Virus record (IMG/VR): IMGVR_UViG_3300035092_000010
Span: 1-37,313 of that record
Length of the DNA: 37,313 nt
Source of the DNA: a virus
Direction: 5' to 3' (one strand)
Under the pieces are notes generated by a model. The model was given only the letters and a program-made list of their open reading frames with translations, did no database searches and had not been told where the DNA came from. A program made the translations under genes and the position numbers. Of the stretch, positions 7,396 through 14,871 are shown piece after piece (position 1 is the stretch's first letter; every line of letters begins with the position of its first letter).

Positions 7396-8799
7396 ATGGC
7401 TGCGCAAGTGACCATTCCGACGGATCCGGCCGAGATGGAAGCGTTCCTGAACGACCGGCGGAAGTTGTCCGACGTCATGGCCTCCGGCCAGTTCCCGGAG
7501 CTGATCCGGACCTATGTGGACCAGCAGAAGAAGGCCGACGAGACGCTGTCCGCGCAGGTCAAGGAGCAGGTCCAGGCCACGATGGCCCAGTTCCTGCGGG
7601 ACAACCCGGACGCGGTGGCCCGGCCGCCACTGACCGGCGGGCCGCACAACTTCGACTCCCCGGAACTGCGGGACTCCTCGGTCCGGAACTCCGCGACCGC
7701 GCGCAAGCAGGGCCTGTACAGCAAGAACGCCGTCGGCTGGTCAGTGAACGACCTGTTCGACCGGCCGGCGGACATGCTGCGCGCGATGGCCCCGCAGCGC
7801 GACGGCTTTCGCAACGGCAAGGAGCTGTCGGAGAAGCTGGCCAAGGTCCAGGAGGTGCAGAACGCCTTCGGCACCAACGTGCCGGCCGACGGCGGGTTCC
7901 TGATCCCCGAGGTCATGCGCTCGGACCTGCTGATGCTGGCGCTGGAGTCGGCGCTGATCCGGCCGCGGGCGACCATCATCCCGATGGAGACCCAGCGGAC
8001 GCTGATTCCCGCGGTGGACGCCACCTCGAACGTGAGCACGCTGTTCGGCGGCATTCAGGTGTTCTGGGTGGACGAGGGCACGGCGCCGACCGAGTCGAGC
8101 GCGAAGTTCTCCCAGGTCGTGCTCGACGCCAAGAAGCTGATGGCCTACTGCACGGCGCCGAACGAGCTGGTCGCGGACGCCTCGGCCTTCAACGCCTTCC
8201 TGAGCACGGCCCTGCCGAAGGCGATCGCCTTCGAGGAGGACTACCGCTTCATGCAGGGCAGCGGCGTCGGCGAGCCGCTGGGCTTCGTCTCCTGCGCGGG
8301 CGCGGTCACGGCCACCGCGGTCAGCGGCCAGGGCTCGGGAACGATCATCGCGGACAACCTGGCCGCCATGTTCGCCCGGATGCTGCCGTCCAGCCTGATG
8401 GACGCGATCTGGCTGTGCGACATCGGCGCGTTCCCGCAGCTCGCGCTGATGGCCGTGCAGGGCACGCTCGGCAACAGCACCCCGGTGTGGATGAACAACG
8501 GTGTCATCGGCGCCCCGCCGGCCACCATCTACGGCCGGCCGGTCTACTTCACCGAGAAGCTGCCGGCGCTCGGGACGACCGGCGACATCATGTTCGTGGA
8601 CCCGTCGTTCTACCTGATCGGCGACCGCCAGACCATGCAGGCGTCGGCCTCGACCGACTTCCTGTTCTCCAGCGACCGGACCGCCTACAAGATCATCGAG
8701 CGGGTGGACGGGCGGCCCTGGGTGCAGAGCCCGATCACGCCGAAGAACGGCGGCAACACCCTCTCGCCGTTCGTGCAGCTTTCCGGCACCCGGACCTGA
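7396..8799 (+). CDS. Major capsid protein (HK97 fold)
   Basis: 467 aa, ATG immediately after the protease TAG, with GGGAGG in the protease end as ribosome binding site. The N-terminal ~150 residues are helical and charged, like the scaffolding delta-domain removed by the upstream protease. The rest follows the phage_capsid family: GGFLIPEVMRSDLL, the E-loop and P-domain region, QGSGVGEPLGF, and YGRPVYFTEKLPALG near the end. The protein ends with a double stop, TGA TAG (8797-8802). Position after portal and protease confirms the call. Confidence 0.95.
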   Translation: MAAQVTIPTDPAEMEAFLNDRRKLSDVMASGQFPELIRTYVDQQKKADETLSAQVKEQVQATMAQFLRDNPDAVARPPLTGGPHNFDSPELRDSSVRNSATARKQGLYSKNAVGWSVNDLFDRPADMLRAMAPQRDGFRNGKELSEKLAKVQEVQNAFGTNVPADGGFLIPEVMRSDLLMLALESALIRPRATIIPMETQRTLIPAVDATSNVSTLFGGIQVFWVDEGTAPTESSAKFSQVVLDAKKLMAYCTAPNELVADASAFNAFLSTALPKAIAFEEDYRFMQGSGVGEPLGFVSCAGAVTATAVSGQGSGTIIADNLAAMFARMLPSSLMDAIWLCDIGAFPQLALMAVQGTLGNSTPVWMNNGVIGAPPATIYGRPVYFTEKLPALGTTGDIMFVDPSFYLIGDRQTMQASASTDFLFSSDRTAYKIIERVDGRPWVQSPITPKNGGNTLSPFVQLSGTRT

Positions 8800-8820
8800 T
8801 AGCGACCACGCGGAGGTCAG

Positions 8821-8850
8821 ATGCCGCAGAAGGGCAAGGCGAGTAGCTGA
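8821..8850 (+). CDS. Nine-codon minigene before the decoration gene
   Basis: MPQKGKASS followed by TGA. Its ATG has a strong GGAGG 4 nt upstream (8812-8816), whereas the next gene's own upstream sequence is weak. The minigene stop overlaps the next ATG (TGATG at 8848-8852), so ribosomes ending here would be placed to start the 144-aa protein. It looks like a leader for translational coupling, or the remnant of a longer gene. Evidence is positional only. Confidence 0.4.
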   Translation: MPQKGKASS

Positions 8851-9284
8851 TGAGTGCACAGCTCGGACTCGGGCGCATCTTCAACCTGGGCGTGTCGATC
8901 ACGACCGCGAAGTCCCGCTTCAATATGCGGGACTGCGAGATGATCGGCGTCCTGCTGGTCGGCGCCACCGGCGCGACCAACCTCACGCTCAACGAGTGCA
9001 ACGCCGCCTCGGGCGGCACGGAGCAGGCCCTGGCCGTGGTCACCCAGTACTGGACCCAGGCGGCGGCGGCCACGCCGACCGCGTGGACCAGGGTCACCCA
9101 GGCGGCGGCCAGCACGGTGCCGTCGATCAACGGCGGCCTGACCTACTTCGAGGTGGCCGGCGTGAGCATGAGCGACGGCTTCAAGTACATCGACACCACG
9201 CACGCGAGCGCGACCATGGTCTACGTGCTGTCCGGCCTGGACGTCAAGCGGGCGCCCGAGTCTCTCGTGTCGGCGGTGCTCTGA
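8850..9284 (+). CDS. Probable head decoration or minor capsid protein, 144 aa
   Basis: Starts MSAQLGLGRIFNLGV, with the ATG overlapping the minigene stop. The sequence is rich in Ala/Thr/Ser and short beta strands (MIGVLLVGATGATNLTLNEC, TMVYVLSGLDVKRA), resembling compact virion proteins encoded right after the capsid gene. It has no signal or membrane segment and overlaps the next gene by one base. Decoration is inferred from place and composition; a head-completion role is the main alternative. Confidence 0.6.
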   Translation: MSAQLGLGRIFNLGVSITTAKSRFNMRDCEMIGVLLVGATGATNLTLNECNAASGGTEQALAVVTQYWTQAAAATPTAWTRVTQAAASTVPSINGGLTYFEVAGVSMSDGFKYIDTTHASATMVYVLSGLDVKRAPESLVSAVL

Positions 9285-9763
9285 TGCCGACGCCAGCCCA
9301 GAACGCCCAGCTCCGCAACGCCGAACTCGGCTTCCAGGTCGCCCGCGCGTCCTCGCTGGTGGCGCAGTCCCTGACCAGCATGTTCACGATCACCGGCGGC
9401 CGGATCTACGTCAACGCGCTCTACGGCAAGCTGACGATCGCCTCCGACGCGAGCAACGCCACCTCGATCGTGCTCGGCTTCACCGCGACCGAGGGTGCCG
9501 GCGCCAACATCTCCAACGCGGTCGCCACGGCCACCGTGGTCGGCGTGGTCCGGGAGATCGGCACCCACTGGACCGTCGCCGCCCTGGCCTCGGCCCTGAC
9601 CCTGGGCGCCACCGCGGCGACCCCGGTGCCGAAGACGACCCCGTTCCTGCTGGGTCCGGGGTCGATCACCTACACCGGCTCGGTCGGCGTCAACCCGGGC
9701 AGCGTGGCGTGGTACCTGAACTACACCCCGCTGGACAACGCGGCCACCGTGGTCGCGGTGTAG
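9284..9763 (+). CDS. Probable structural protein (head decoration-like), 159 aa
   Basis: ATG overlaps the preceding stop (TGATG). A short helical N terminus (AQNAQLRNAELGFQVARASS) is followed by an all-beta region rich in Gly, Ala and Thr (TGGRIYVNALYGKLTIASD, GSITYTGSVGVN). This composition fits a virion surface or decoration protein. It follows the 8850 gene directly and is likely translated with it. No specific family is recognised. Confidence 0.55.
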   Translation: MPTPAQNAQLRNAELGFQVARASSLVAQSLTSMFTITGGRIYVNALYGKLTIASDASNATSIVLGFTATEGAGANISNAVATATVVGVVREIGTHWTVAALASALTLGATAATPVPKTTPFLLGPGSITYTGSVGVNPGSVAWYLNYTPLDNAATVVAV

Positions 9764-9765
9764 CC

Positions 9766-9939
9766 GTGGCCCACGCGAACGCCGTCACCGGGGTCTCGGT
9801 CTACATCGACGACGGGGCCCCGCTGCCGGCCGACGAAGGCTACTTCGACTTCGACGGCTGGCCGCTGCCGGGTGTGCGGTTGGTCGGACCGGGCATCCTG
9901 ATGGAGAGCATCGAGCCGGATATCCAGGTCGGGAGCTAG
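9766..9939 (+). CDS. Small protein, tandem relative of the next gene
   Basis: 57 aa, GTG 2 nt after the previous stop. It begins V-A-H-ANAVTGVSVYIDDG and contains GVRLVGPGI. The next protein begins M-A-K-ANAVSGASSYVAEG and contains DVRLVGPGA, so the N-terminal halves are clearly alike. A local duplication is the simple explanation. The acidic Asp/Phe-rich middle (DEGYFDFDGWPLP) is specific to this copy. Function unknown, presumably virion-associated by position. Confidence 0.55.
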   Translation: MAHANAVTGVSVYIDDGAPLPADEGYFDFDGWPLPGVRLVGPGILMESIEPDIQVGS

Positions 9940-9941
9940 CG

Positions 9942-10310
9942 ATGGCGAAGGCGAACGCGGTCAGCGGGGCAAGCTCGTACGTGGCCGAGGGCGAGGTGGC
10001 GCCGGACGTCGGGCCGGACGTCCGGCTGGTCGGCCCCGGTGCCCCGGCGGACGAGACGCCGGTCGAGGTCGAGTTGGCCCGGGAGGATCTTGAGGCTGCC
10101 CCTATCGCAGCCGAGGCTCAGCATGATGTCGGGAACGCTGAGCCCACGCTGGCCGGGTCGGAGTTCGGGGTCACCTTCCCCGCGGCCCCGGCCCGGCCGG
10201 CGATCAACGACCCGAAGATCGCATGGGTGGCGTGGGCGGTCTCCTGCGGGCTTGACCCGGACGAGGCTGCCGACAAGACGAAGGCCGAGCTGCAGGACTG
10301 GCGGCCGTGA
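9942..10310 (+). CDS. Hypothetical head protein with C-terminal helical motif
   Basis: 122 aa, ATG 2 nt after the previous stop. Residues 1-35 resemble the 9766 product (ANAVSGASSYV, VRLVGPGAP). The middle is an acidic linker. The last ~35 residues (DPKIAWVAWAVSCGLDPDEA then KTKAELQDW) look like a small LEM/HeH-like helical domain of the type often seen at the end of phage head-tail proteins. It overlaps the next GTG (GTGA). The role is inferred only from context. Confidence 0.55.
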   Translation: MAKANAVSGASSYVAEGEVAPDVGPDVRLVGPGAPADETPVEVELAREDLEAAPIAAEAQHDVGNAEPTLAGSEFGVTFPAAPARPAINDPKIAWVAWAVSCGLDPDEAADKTKAELQDWRP

Positions 10311-10474
10311 GCGCCGACCAGCTCCTGTCGATCTACCGCTACGCCGAGCAACTGGCGGCCGACGAGCCGGAGTTGCGGCGCCAGTCCTGCCCCAACGACG
10401 GCACGCCCTACAGGACCGGCCCGGACGGCGAGCTGTACTGCCCGTTCGATTCCTACCGACCGACGGAGTTCTAG
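10307..10474 (+). CDS. Zinc-binding small protein (CPxDG type), 55 aa
   Basis: GTG start in a GTGA overlap. A helical N terminus ends at RRQSCPNDGTPY, and a second knuckle ELYCPFDSYRP follows 15 residues later. Two CPxD knuckles facing each other are a recurring small phage module between capsid and connector genes, probably zinc-binding although only two cysteines are present. Too short for many gene finders, but overlap with its neighbour and composition support it. Confidence 0.55.
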   Translation: MSADQLLSIYRYAEQLAADEPELRRQSCPNDGTPYRTGPDGELYCPFDSYRPTEF

Positions 10475-10525
10475 GACCCGCTCCGGACCACGCGGCGGGC
10501 GGCACGGCGCACGAGAGGGGCCAGC

Positions 10526-10759
10526 TTGTGGTCTCGGTGGATCCGCGACACCCTCACCGTCCTGACGGGGCTTGGCATCGAGATGCACGAGGCGCTGTAC
10601 AGGCCGGCCGCCCCGCTGATGGTGGGAGCCGGCCTGGTCCTGGTCGGGAAGGCCCCGGTGGAGGCGGTGCTGGCCCGGTGGCTGGGCGCGCCCGCCGCTC
10701 CGTCGCCGCCTACCTTCGAACCGCCCGCCACCCGGCCGCCGGCGCGGTCGTCCTCCTGA
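10526..10759 (+). CDS. Small membrane protein with TTG start, 77 aa
   Basis: TTG at 10526 has GAGAGGGG five bases upstream, a good ribosome binding site. A GTG two bases on is in another frame. Residues ~1-25 are amphipathic (SRWIRDTLTVLTGLGIEMHE) and ~30-43 hydrophobic (PLMVGAGLVLVG), giving one membrane segment. The Pro/Ala tail (APSPPTFEPPATRPP) looks unstructured. It overlaps a second, out-of-frame membrane gene at 10678. Function unknown. Confidence 0.5.
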   Translation: MWSRWIRDTLTVLTGLGIEMHEALYRPAAPLMVGAGLVLVGKAPVEAVLARWLGAPAAPSPPTFEPPATRPPARSSS

Positions 10760-10797
10760 TCGGGCTGGCCCTACTGCTGGTGGTCTGGCTGCGATGA
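10678..10797 (+). CDS. Tiny basic single-helix membrane protein (overlapping frame)
   Basis: 39 aa from the GTG at 10678: a basic N terminus (AGRARRSVAAYLRTARH) then one hydrophobic helix (GAVVLLIGLALLLVVWLR). The last 38 bases extend beyond the 10526 gene and end in ATGA with the next gene. GGAGG lies 13 nt upstream of the start, which is long. An alternative is that this frame is the C terminus of the 10526 product after a frameshift. The positive-inside pattern argues it is translated somehow. Confidence 0.4.
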   Translation: MAGRARRSVAAYLRTARHPAAGAVVLLIGLALLLVVWLR

Positions 10798-11069
10798 GCG
10801 ACGAGGTCTGGGCGCTTCGGCGGCGCGAGGCCGAGATGTCCGGCCCGCGCTGGCGCTGGAGTCGCTGGTGGTGGCTCCCGCCGTGGCGGGATGCTCTGCT
10901 GGTCGGGCTGACCGCATACGTAGTTCTGCTGAGCGTCTACGTAGTGGTTTCACGTGGAACTACGCGACCGCCTGATGTGATCACCTGGCACGATCCGTTC
11001 ACCGGCGCCCTGGTGACCTGCACCGCCACCGGCCCCGGTACCTACGCCTGTACCCAGGAGAGCCGATGA
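10794..11069 (+). CDS. Single-pass membrane protein with Trp-rich N terminus
   Basis: 91 aa, ATG overlapping the previous TGA. The N-terminal half is basic and Trp-rich (WRWSRWWWLPPWR), followed by a membrane helix at about residues 36-52 (LVGLTAYVVLLSVYVVV). The C-terminal part, probably outside, has two cysteines (LVTCTATGPGTYACTQ) that could form a disulfide. It lies in a run of small membrane proteins between head and connector genes. Function unknown. Confidence 0.6.
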   Translation: MSDEVWALRRREAEMSGPRWRWSRWWWLPPWRDALLVGLTAYVVLLSVYVVVSRGTTRPPDVITWHDPFTGALVTCTATGPGTYACTQESR

Positions 11070-11308
11070 GCCCGATCGTGGCCAGCGTCGTCCCGTCCAC
11101 CTCGATCCCGCACCCGGCGTGGTTCGCCCTGGCCGGCAATGGCCTGGTCTGGGTGCGCGACGCCGCCGACGCCAAGGGCATGCGGGTAGCCAGCGCGGAC
11201 GTGCTCCGCATCCCGCGCTCGTCCGGGTGGTGGCAGCAGACCATCATCGGCCCGATCCCGGCCGGCGGCATCGACGCGGTCGGGTCGGCCGAGCTGGACG
11301 CGCTGTAG
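11066..11308 (+). CDS. Hypothetical protein, 80 aa
   Basis: ATG overlaps the preceding stop (ATGA). It is a compact soluble protein with a beta-rich N terminus (SIPHPAWFALAGNGLVWVRD) and a central ADAKGMRVASADVLRI segment, without membrane helix or cysteines. It ends one base before the GTG of the next gene. No family recognised; position suggests a virion or accessory role. Confidence 0.5.
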   Translation: MSPIVASVVPSTSIPHPAWFALAGNGLVWVRDAADAKGMRVASADVLRIPRSSGWWQQTIIGPIPAGGIDAVGSAELDAL

Positions 11309-11647
11309 GTGCCCGAAACGCCGCAGGAGGCGTACGACCGCGGCGAGCTCGCCGGGCAGATCGCGGCCCGGCTGGCCGGTCATGACCAGCACTTCGCCGC
11401 GATCAACGGCAGCCTCGCCGACCTGGCCCGGGAGATGCACGACCTGACCATGGCCGTCCAGCGGCTCGGTGATCAGGCCGTGTCCCGGGACGCCACCGTG
11501 GTCACCACGGCCGCCGCACTGAAGGATGCCGAGGCGGCGCGCCGTGACAAGGCGGACCGGTCCTGGTCGCCACTGGCCCGGCTGTCCGCGGCCATCGGCG
11601 GCGCCGCCGCGCTGATCGGCTCGTACTTCCTGATCCGAGGCCGGTAG
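11309..11647 (+). CDS. Coiled-coil protein with C-terminal membrane helix
   Basis: 112 aa, GTG directly after the preceding TAG, with no clear ribosome binding site, so translation may be coupled. Residues ~10-85 are a long charged helix with heptad character (LADLAREMHDLTMAVQRLGD, AAALKDAEAARRDKAD), and ~90-108 form one membrane segment (LSAAIGGAAALIGSYFLI). This build matches XhlA-like or holin-accessory membrane proteins, so a second lysis factor is possible, though it is far from the lysin. It is the last gene before an intergenic break. Confidence 0.55.
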   Translation: MPETPQEAYDRGELAGQIAARLAGHDQHFAAINGSLADLAREMHDLTMAVQRLGDQAVSRDATVVTTAAALKDAEAARRDKADRSWSPLARLSAAIGGAAALIGSYFLIRGR

Positions 11648-11804
11648 CCTGGCCTCGGCGGGGCCGGCCGGCCGCCACGAGGGCACACCACGCCGAGGGG
11701 CCTCCATGACCCGGCCGGCCCGCCCCGCGCTGTACGCTCCGACTAACTAAATACGCCACCCCGCCCGGGTTCGCCCCGGCCGGCCGAGAAAGCAAGGGCA
11801 CAGG
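11648..11804. other. Intergenic region with GC-rich palindromes
   Basis: 157 bases without a gene separate the head block from the connectors. They hold four overlapping or separate copies of the 8-bp palindrome GGCCGGCC (11662, 11666, 11713, 11778), an imperfect repeat GGCCTCGGCG / CGCCGAGGGGCC, a hairpin CCGGG-TTCGC-CCCGG near 11765, and a short AT-rich patch (ACTAACTAAATAC). A weakened copy of the leader motif (CACACCACGCCGAGG) occurs near 11684. A terminator or promoter is plausible, but no T-tract or good -35/-10 pair was found. Confidence 0.4.
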
Positions 11805-12857
11805 ATGGCAGCGGTACTGACCGCCCCGGTGCTCTGCACCCGGGAGCAGGTGGCCGACGCGCTCGACGTGCGCGGCACCTCCCGTTCGATCGCGCAGATC
11901 GACGGCAAGCTCGAAGGCGCCCGGGACGCAGTCGAGGGCCTGCTCAACCGCCGCTTCACCCCGCTGGTCACGACCAGGTACTTCGACTGGCCGAACCTCT
12001 CCCATGCCCCGTCGTGGCGGCTGTGGCTGGAGGAGTCCGAGGTCGTCAGCGTGACGACCTTGACCGCGGGCGGCGTGGTCATCCCGCCGGCCGACTACAA
12101 CCTCGAGCCGTCCAACTTCGGCCCGCCGTACGACCGCATCGACGTCCGCCTCGACCGGCCGTCGTCGTTCGTCAGCGGCGCCACCTTCCAGCGCGCCATC
12201 TCTGTGCTCGGCGTCTTCGGGTGGTCGGTGGACACCGCGCCCGCCGGGGCCCTGGCCGCCGCGATCACCACCACCACGGCCACCACGATCACGGTCACCG
12301 ACTCGGGCGCCGCCGGGGTGGGCGACCTGCTGCTCATCGGGACCGAGCGGCTGCTGCTCACCGACAAGGCGATGCTCACCACGGCGCAGACGCTGCAGAC
12401 CCCGATGACTGCGGCTGCCAGCAACACCACCGTGGCCGTCACCACCGGCACCGCCTACCAGCCGGGCGAGGTCATCCTGCTCGACTCCGAGCGGATGCTG
12501 ATCACCGACGTGGCCGGCAACAACCTCACCGTCCGCCGAGCCTGGGACGGCACCGTGCTGGCCACCCACGCCGGCTCGACGATCTACGCCCCGCGGACCT
12601 GGACCGTGGTCCGGGGCTCGGCCGGCACGACCGCGGCCACCGCGCTGAACGGCGCCGCGGTCACCCGGCACGTCGTGCCCGGGCTGATCCGCGAGCTGGC
12701 CGTGGCCGAGTCGCTGAACCTGCTGCTCGGGCAGGGCTCCGGGTGGGCGCGGCCGGCCGGGGCGGGAGCCTCCACCCGGCCGCAACCGGGCAGCCTGGAG
12801 GATCTGCGGGCGCAGGCGGTTCAGCAGTTCGGCCGGGTCCGGACGGGAGTCGTCTGA
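11805..12857 (+). CDS. Head-tail connector protein with inserted beta repeats
   Basis: 350 aa, ATG after a weak AAGGG site. The N-terminal ~115 residues are a connector of the HK97 gp6/adaptor type (helical REQVADALDV..., then RYFDWPNLSHAPSWRLWLEE and an ADYNLEP strand region). The middle carries two related beta units, ATTITVTDSGAAGVGDLLLI/GTERLLLTD and NTTVAVTTGTAYQPGEVILL/DSERMLITD, ending LTVRRAWDGTVLATHAGSTI. The C-terminal helices (IRELAVAESLNLLLG) complete the adaptor. It would sit under the portal and receive the tail. Confidence 0.75.
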   Translation: MAAVLTAPVLCTREQVADALDVRGTSRSIAQIDGKLEGARDAVEGLLNRRFTPLVTTRYFDWPNLSHAPSWRLWLEESEVVSVTTLTAGGVVIPPADYNLEPSNFGPPYDRIDVRLDRPSSFVSGATFQRAISVLGVFGWSVDTAPAGALAAAITTTTATTITVTDSGAAGVGDLLLIGTERLLLTDKAMLTTAQTLQTPMTAAASNTTVAVTTGTAYQPGEVILLDSERMLITDVAGNNLTVRRAWDGTVLATHAGSTIYAPRTWTVVRGSAGTTAATALNGAAVTRHVVPGLIRELAVAESLNLLLGQGSGWARPAGAGASTRPQPGSLEDLRAQAVQQFGRVRTGVV

Positions 12858-13240
12858 TGGGCCACGTCACCGTGCGCCAGACCGGGCCGCTGTTCAGCGA
12901 CAGCACGCCGCGCGAGGTCATCGCCGACATGCTGGAGAAGTCCGAGGAGGCCATGGCCGACCGACTGCTGGGCTTCGTCCATGCCAACCTCAAGGGCTCG
13001 CTCCGGCACCCGACCGGCTACTACCAGTCGCACGTCGGCAAGGTCCACCGCGGCACCCAGTGGCGGGTCACCGACGGCGGCGTGATCTACGGGCCGTGGC
13101 TGGAAGGCGTGAGCCGGCGCAACGCCCGCACCCGCTTCAAGGGCTACGCCAGCTTCCGCCGCGCCCGCCAGCAGGTGCAGCGGGTCGCGGCGGCCGAGGT
13201 GCAGCGGGTCGCCGACCAGCAGATCGGCAGGTTGCAATGA
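12857..13240 (+). CDS. Head-tail joining / tail completion protein (HK97 gp10-like)
   Basis: 127 aa, ATG overlapping the connector stop (TGATG). It has an N-terminal helix (EVIADMLEKSEEAMADRLLG), a short strand region containing HPTGYYQSHVGKVHRGTQWR, then VIYGPWLEGVSRRNARTRFK, which is typical of small neck proteins of this family, and a basic C-terminal helix. It follows the connector and precedes the tail terminator, which fits a stopper or completion role. Assignment is by order and motif feel. Confidence 0.6.
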   Translation: MGHVTVRQTGPLFSDSTPREVIADMLEKSEEAMADRLLGFVHANLKGSLRHPTGYYQSHVGKVHRGTQWRVTDGGVIYGPWLEGVSRRNARTRFKGYASFRRARQQVQRVAAAEVQRVADQQIGRLQ

Positions 13241-13695
13241 GCCTCGACGTGGCCGCCCTGTACGACTCGGTGAAGTCGCACGCGCTCCAGCTCGGCATCT
13301 TCGAGAGCGTCAACACCCACGAGCCGAAGAGCGCGCCCAGCCTGGCCGGGATCACCTGCTCGGTGATCCTCGGCCCGATCGCCACCGTGAAGTCCTCCGG
13401 GCTGGCCAGCGCCAGCGTGCGGGTGGAGTTCCTGGTGCGGCTCCAGTCGTCCATGCTGGCCGAGCCGCAGGACGACATCGACCCGAACCTGCTCACCGCC
13501 GTATCGACCACGCTGGCCGCCTACTGCGGGGACTTCGACCTGGGCGGCACGGCCCGCGCGGTGGACATCCTCGGCATGGGGGGCGCACCGCTCGGCGCCA
13601 TTCCGGGATACCTGGAGCAGGACAAGAAGCTCTACCGGGTCATCGATATCACCCTGCCCGTGATCGTGAATGACGCATGGGCGGAGGTCGCATAG
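13237..13695 (+). CDS. Probable tail terminator protein
   Basis: 152 aa, ATG in an ATGA overlap. Starts with a helix (LDVAALYDSVKSHALQLGIF) then beta strands (SLAGITCSVILGPIATVKSS, SASVRVEFLVRLQSS), a helix (PNLLTAVSTTLAAYCG), and a final strand (LYRVIDITLPVIVND). This alpha-beta order resembles gpU/gp17-like tail terminators that cap the tube and join it to the head. It lies directly before the tube genes, as expected. Confidence 0.65.
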   Translation: MSLDVAALYDSVKSHALQLGIFESVNTHEPKSAPSLAGITCSVILGPIATVKSSGLASASVRVEFLVRLQSSMLAEPQDDIDPNLLTAVSTTLAAYCGDFDLGGTARAVDILGMGGAPLGAIPGYLEQDKKLYRVIDITLPVIVNDAWAEVA

Positions 13696-14451
13696 ATGGC
13701 CGGCAAGCTGACCGGACTCGGGGACAACTTCTATATCGGCGGCTACGACATTTCCGGGGATGTCAACTCGCTCGGGAAGATCGGTGGCGGGCCGAACCTA
13801 CTCAACCTGACCGGCATCGACAAGTCGGCATGGGAGCGCGGCGGCGGCGTCATGGATGCCGCCCTGGAGTTCGTGAGCTACTGGAACGTTGACGCCGGGC
13901 AGGCGCACGCCCGGCTGTCGCTGGCCCCGCGTACCGACGTGCAGGCCGCCTACTGCCGGGGCACCACGCTCGGCAATGCCGCCGCCTGCCTGGTCGGCAA
14001 GCAGGCCAGTTACAGCCCGAGCCGGGACGACGCCGGCAACCTGCGGTGCGCGGTCGCCCTGCCGGCCAACGGCTTCGGCATGGAGTGGGGCGTCCAGCTC
14101 ACCGCGGGCAAGCGCACCGACGGCAGCGCCACCAACGGGACCGGGGTGGACTTCACCTCGGCCAGCACGTTCGGGCTCCAGGCGTACCTCCAGGTGTTCT
14201 CCGTGGTCGGGACCTCGGTCACGGTGAAGCTCCAGGAGTCCTCGGACAACGCCGTCGGCGACCCGTACGCGGACGTGACCGGCGGGGCGTTCAGCGCGGT
14301 CACCCCGGCCGGCTCGCCCACGGTCCAGCGCATCGCCACCTCGGCCGTGCTGAGCGTGGAGCGCTGGCTGCGGGTGGTCACCACCGGCACGTTCAGCAGC
14401 GCCGTCTTCTCCGTCGTCGTCGCCCGCAACCTCACCGCCACCGTCTTCTAG
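13696..14451 (+). CDS. Major tail (tube) protein, first of two related copies
   Basis: 251 aa, ATG directly after the terminator stop. It begins AGKLTGLGDNFYIGGYDISG and carries LTGIDKSAWERGGGVMDAAL, a standard tube-protein opening. The remainder is beta-rich with Thr/Val strands and ends in VFSVVVARNLTATVF. The following 136-aa gene begins with the same AGKLTGLG and shares TGIDKSA(W/M)ER, so the two are paralogues. This longer copy, with an extra domain after ~residue 130, could be the main tube subunit or a decorated variant. Confidence 0.7.
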   Translation: MAGKLTGLGDNFYIGGYDISGDVNSLGKIGGGPNLLNLTGIDKSAWERGGGVMDAALEFVSYWNVDAGQAHARLSLAPRTDVQAAYCRGTTLGNAAACLVGKQASYSPSRDDAGNLRCAVALPANGFGMEWGVQLTAGKRTDGSATNGTGVDFTSASTFGLQAYLQVFSVVGTSVTVKLQESSDNAVGDPYADVTGGAFSAVTPAGSPTVQRIATSAVLSVERWLRVVTTGTFSSAVFSVVVARNLTATVF

Positions 14452-14460
14452 GAGCAGCAC

Positions 14461-14871
14461 ATGGCCGGCAAGCTGACCGGACTCGGGTCGAGTTGCATCA
14501 TCGACGACTCGGGCGGGACGCCGCGGACGATCAGCAACGACGTCCGCTCGATCGAACTCGGCACCACGATGGGGGAGCAGGAGGTCACCGGCATCGACAA
14601 GTCCGCTATGGAGCGCCTGCTGCTGCTGGCCGACGGCTCGATCAAGCTGACCGGCGTGTTCAATGTGGACGTGAACATGTCGCACGACGTGTTCAAGACG
14701 GTGGTCAGTACGCGGGTGCAGCGGACCACGGCCATCGGGTTTCCGGGGCCTGCGACGCTGACCTTCGAGGTGCTGTACTCCAGCTACGTGGTCGCCCGCG
14801 CCGACTCGGGCGAGCTGACCTGGACGGCCGAGGGCAAGCTGTCCAACGGCGCCGCCCCGGTGTGGTCATGA
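14461..14871 (+). CDS. Tail tube-like protein, second copy
   Basis: 136 aa, with AGGAG upstream of the ATG. The first 27 nt of this gene are identical to those of the 13696 gene, and VTGIDKSAMERLLLLADGSI matches its LTGIDKSAWERGG region. Strands such as KLTGVFNVDVN and ATLTFEVLYSSYVVARADSG complete a tube-like fold at a length nearer the classical minimal tube protein. Either copy may be the main subunit. The stop region overlaps the next ATG (ATGA). Confidence 0.7.
   Translation: MAGKLTGLGSSCIIDDSGGTPRTISNDVRSIELGTTMGEQEVTGIDKSAMERLLLLADGSIKLTGVFNVDVNMSHDVFKTVVSTRVQRTTAIGFPGPATLTFEVLYSSYVVARADSGELTWTAEGKLSNGAAPVWS

Noticed and set aside
11740-11804. tRNA-like GGGTTCGCCCC segment
   Set aside because: It gives a small hairpin with a TTCG-like loop, but no acceptor stem, D-arm or anticodon arm can be formed around it.
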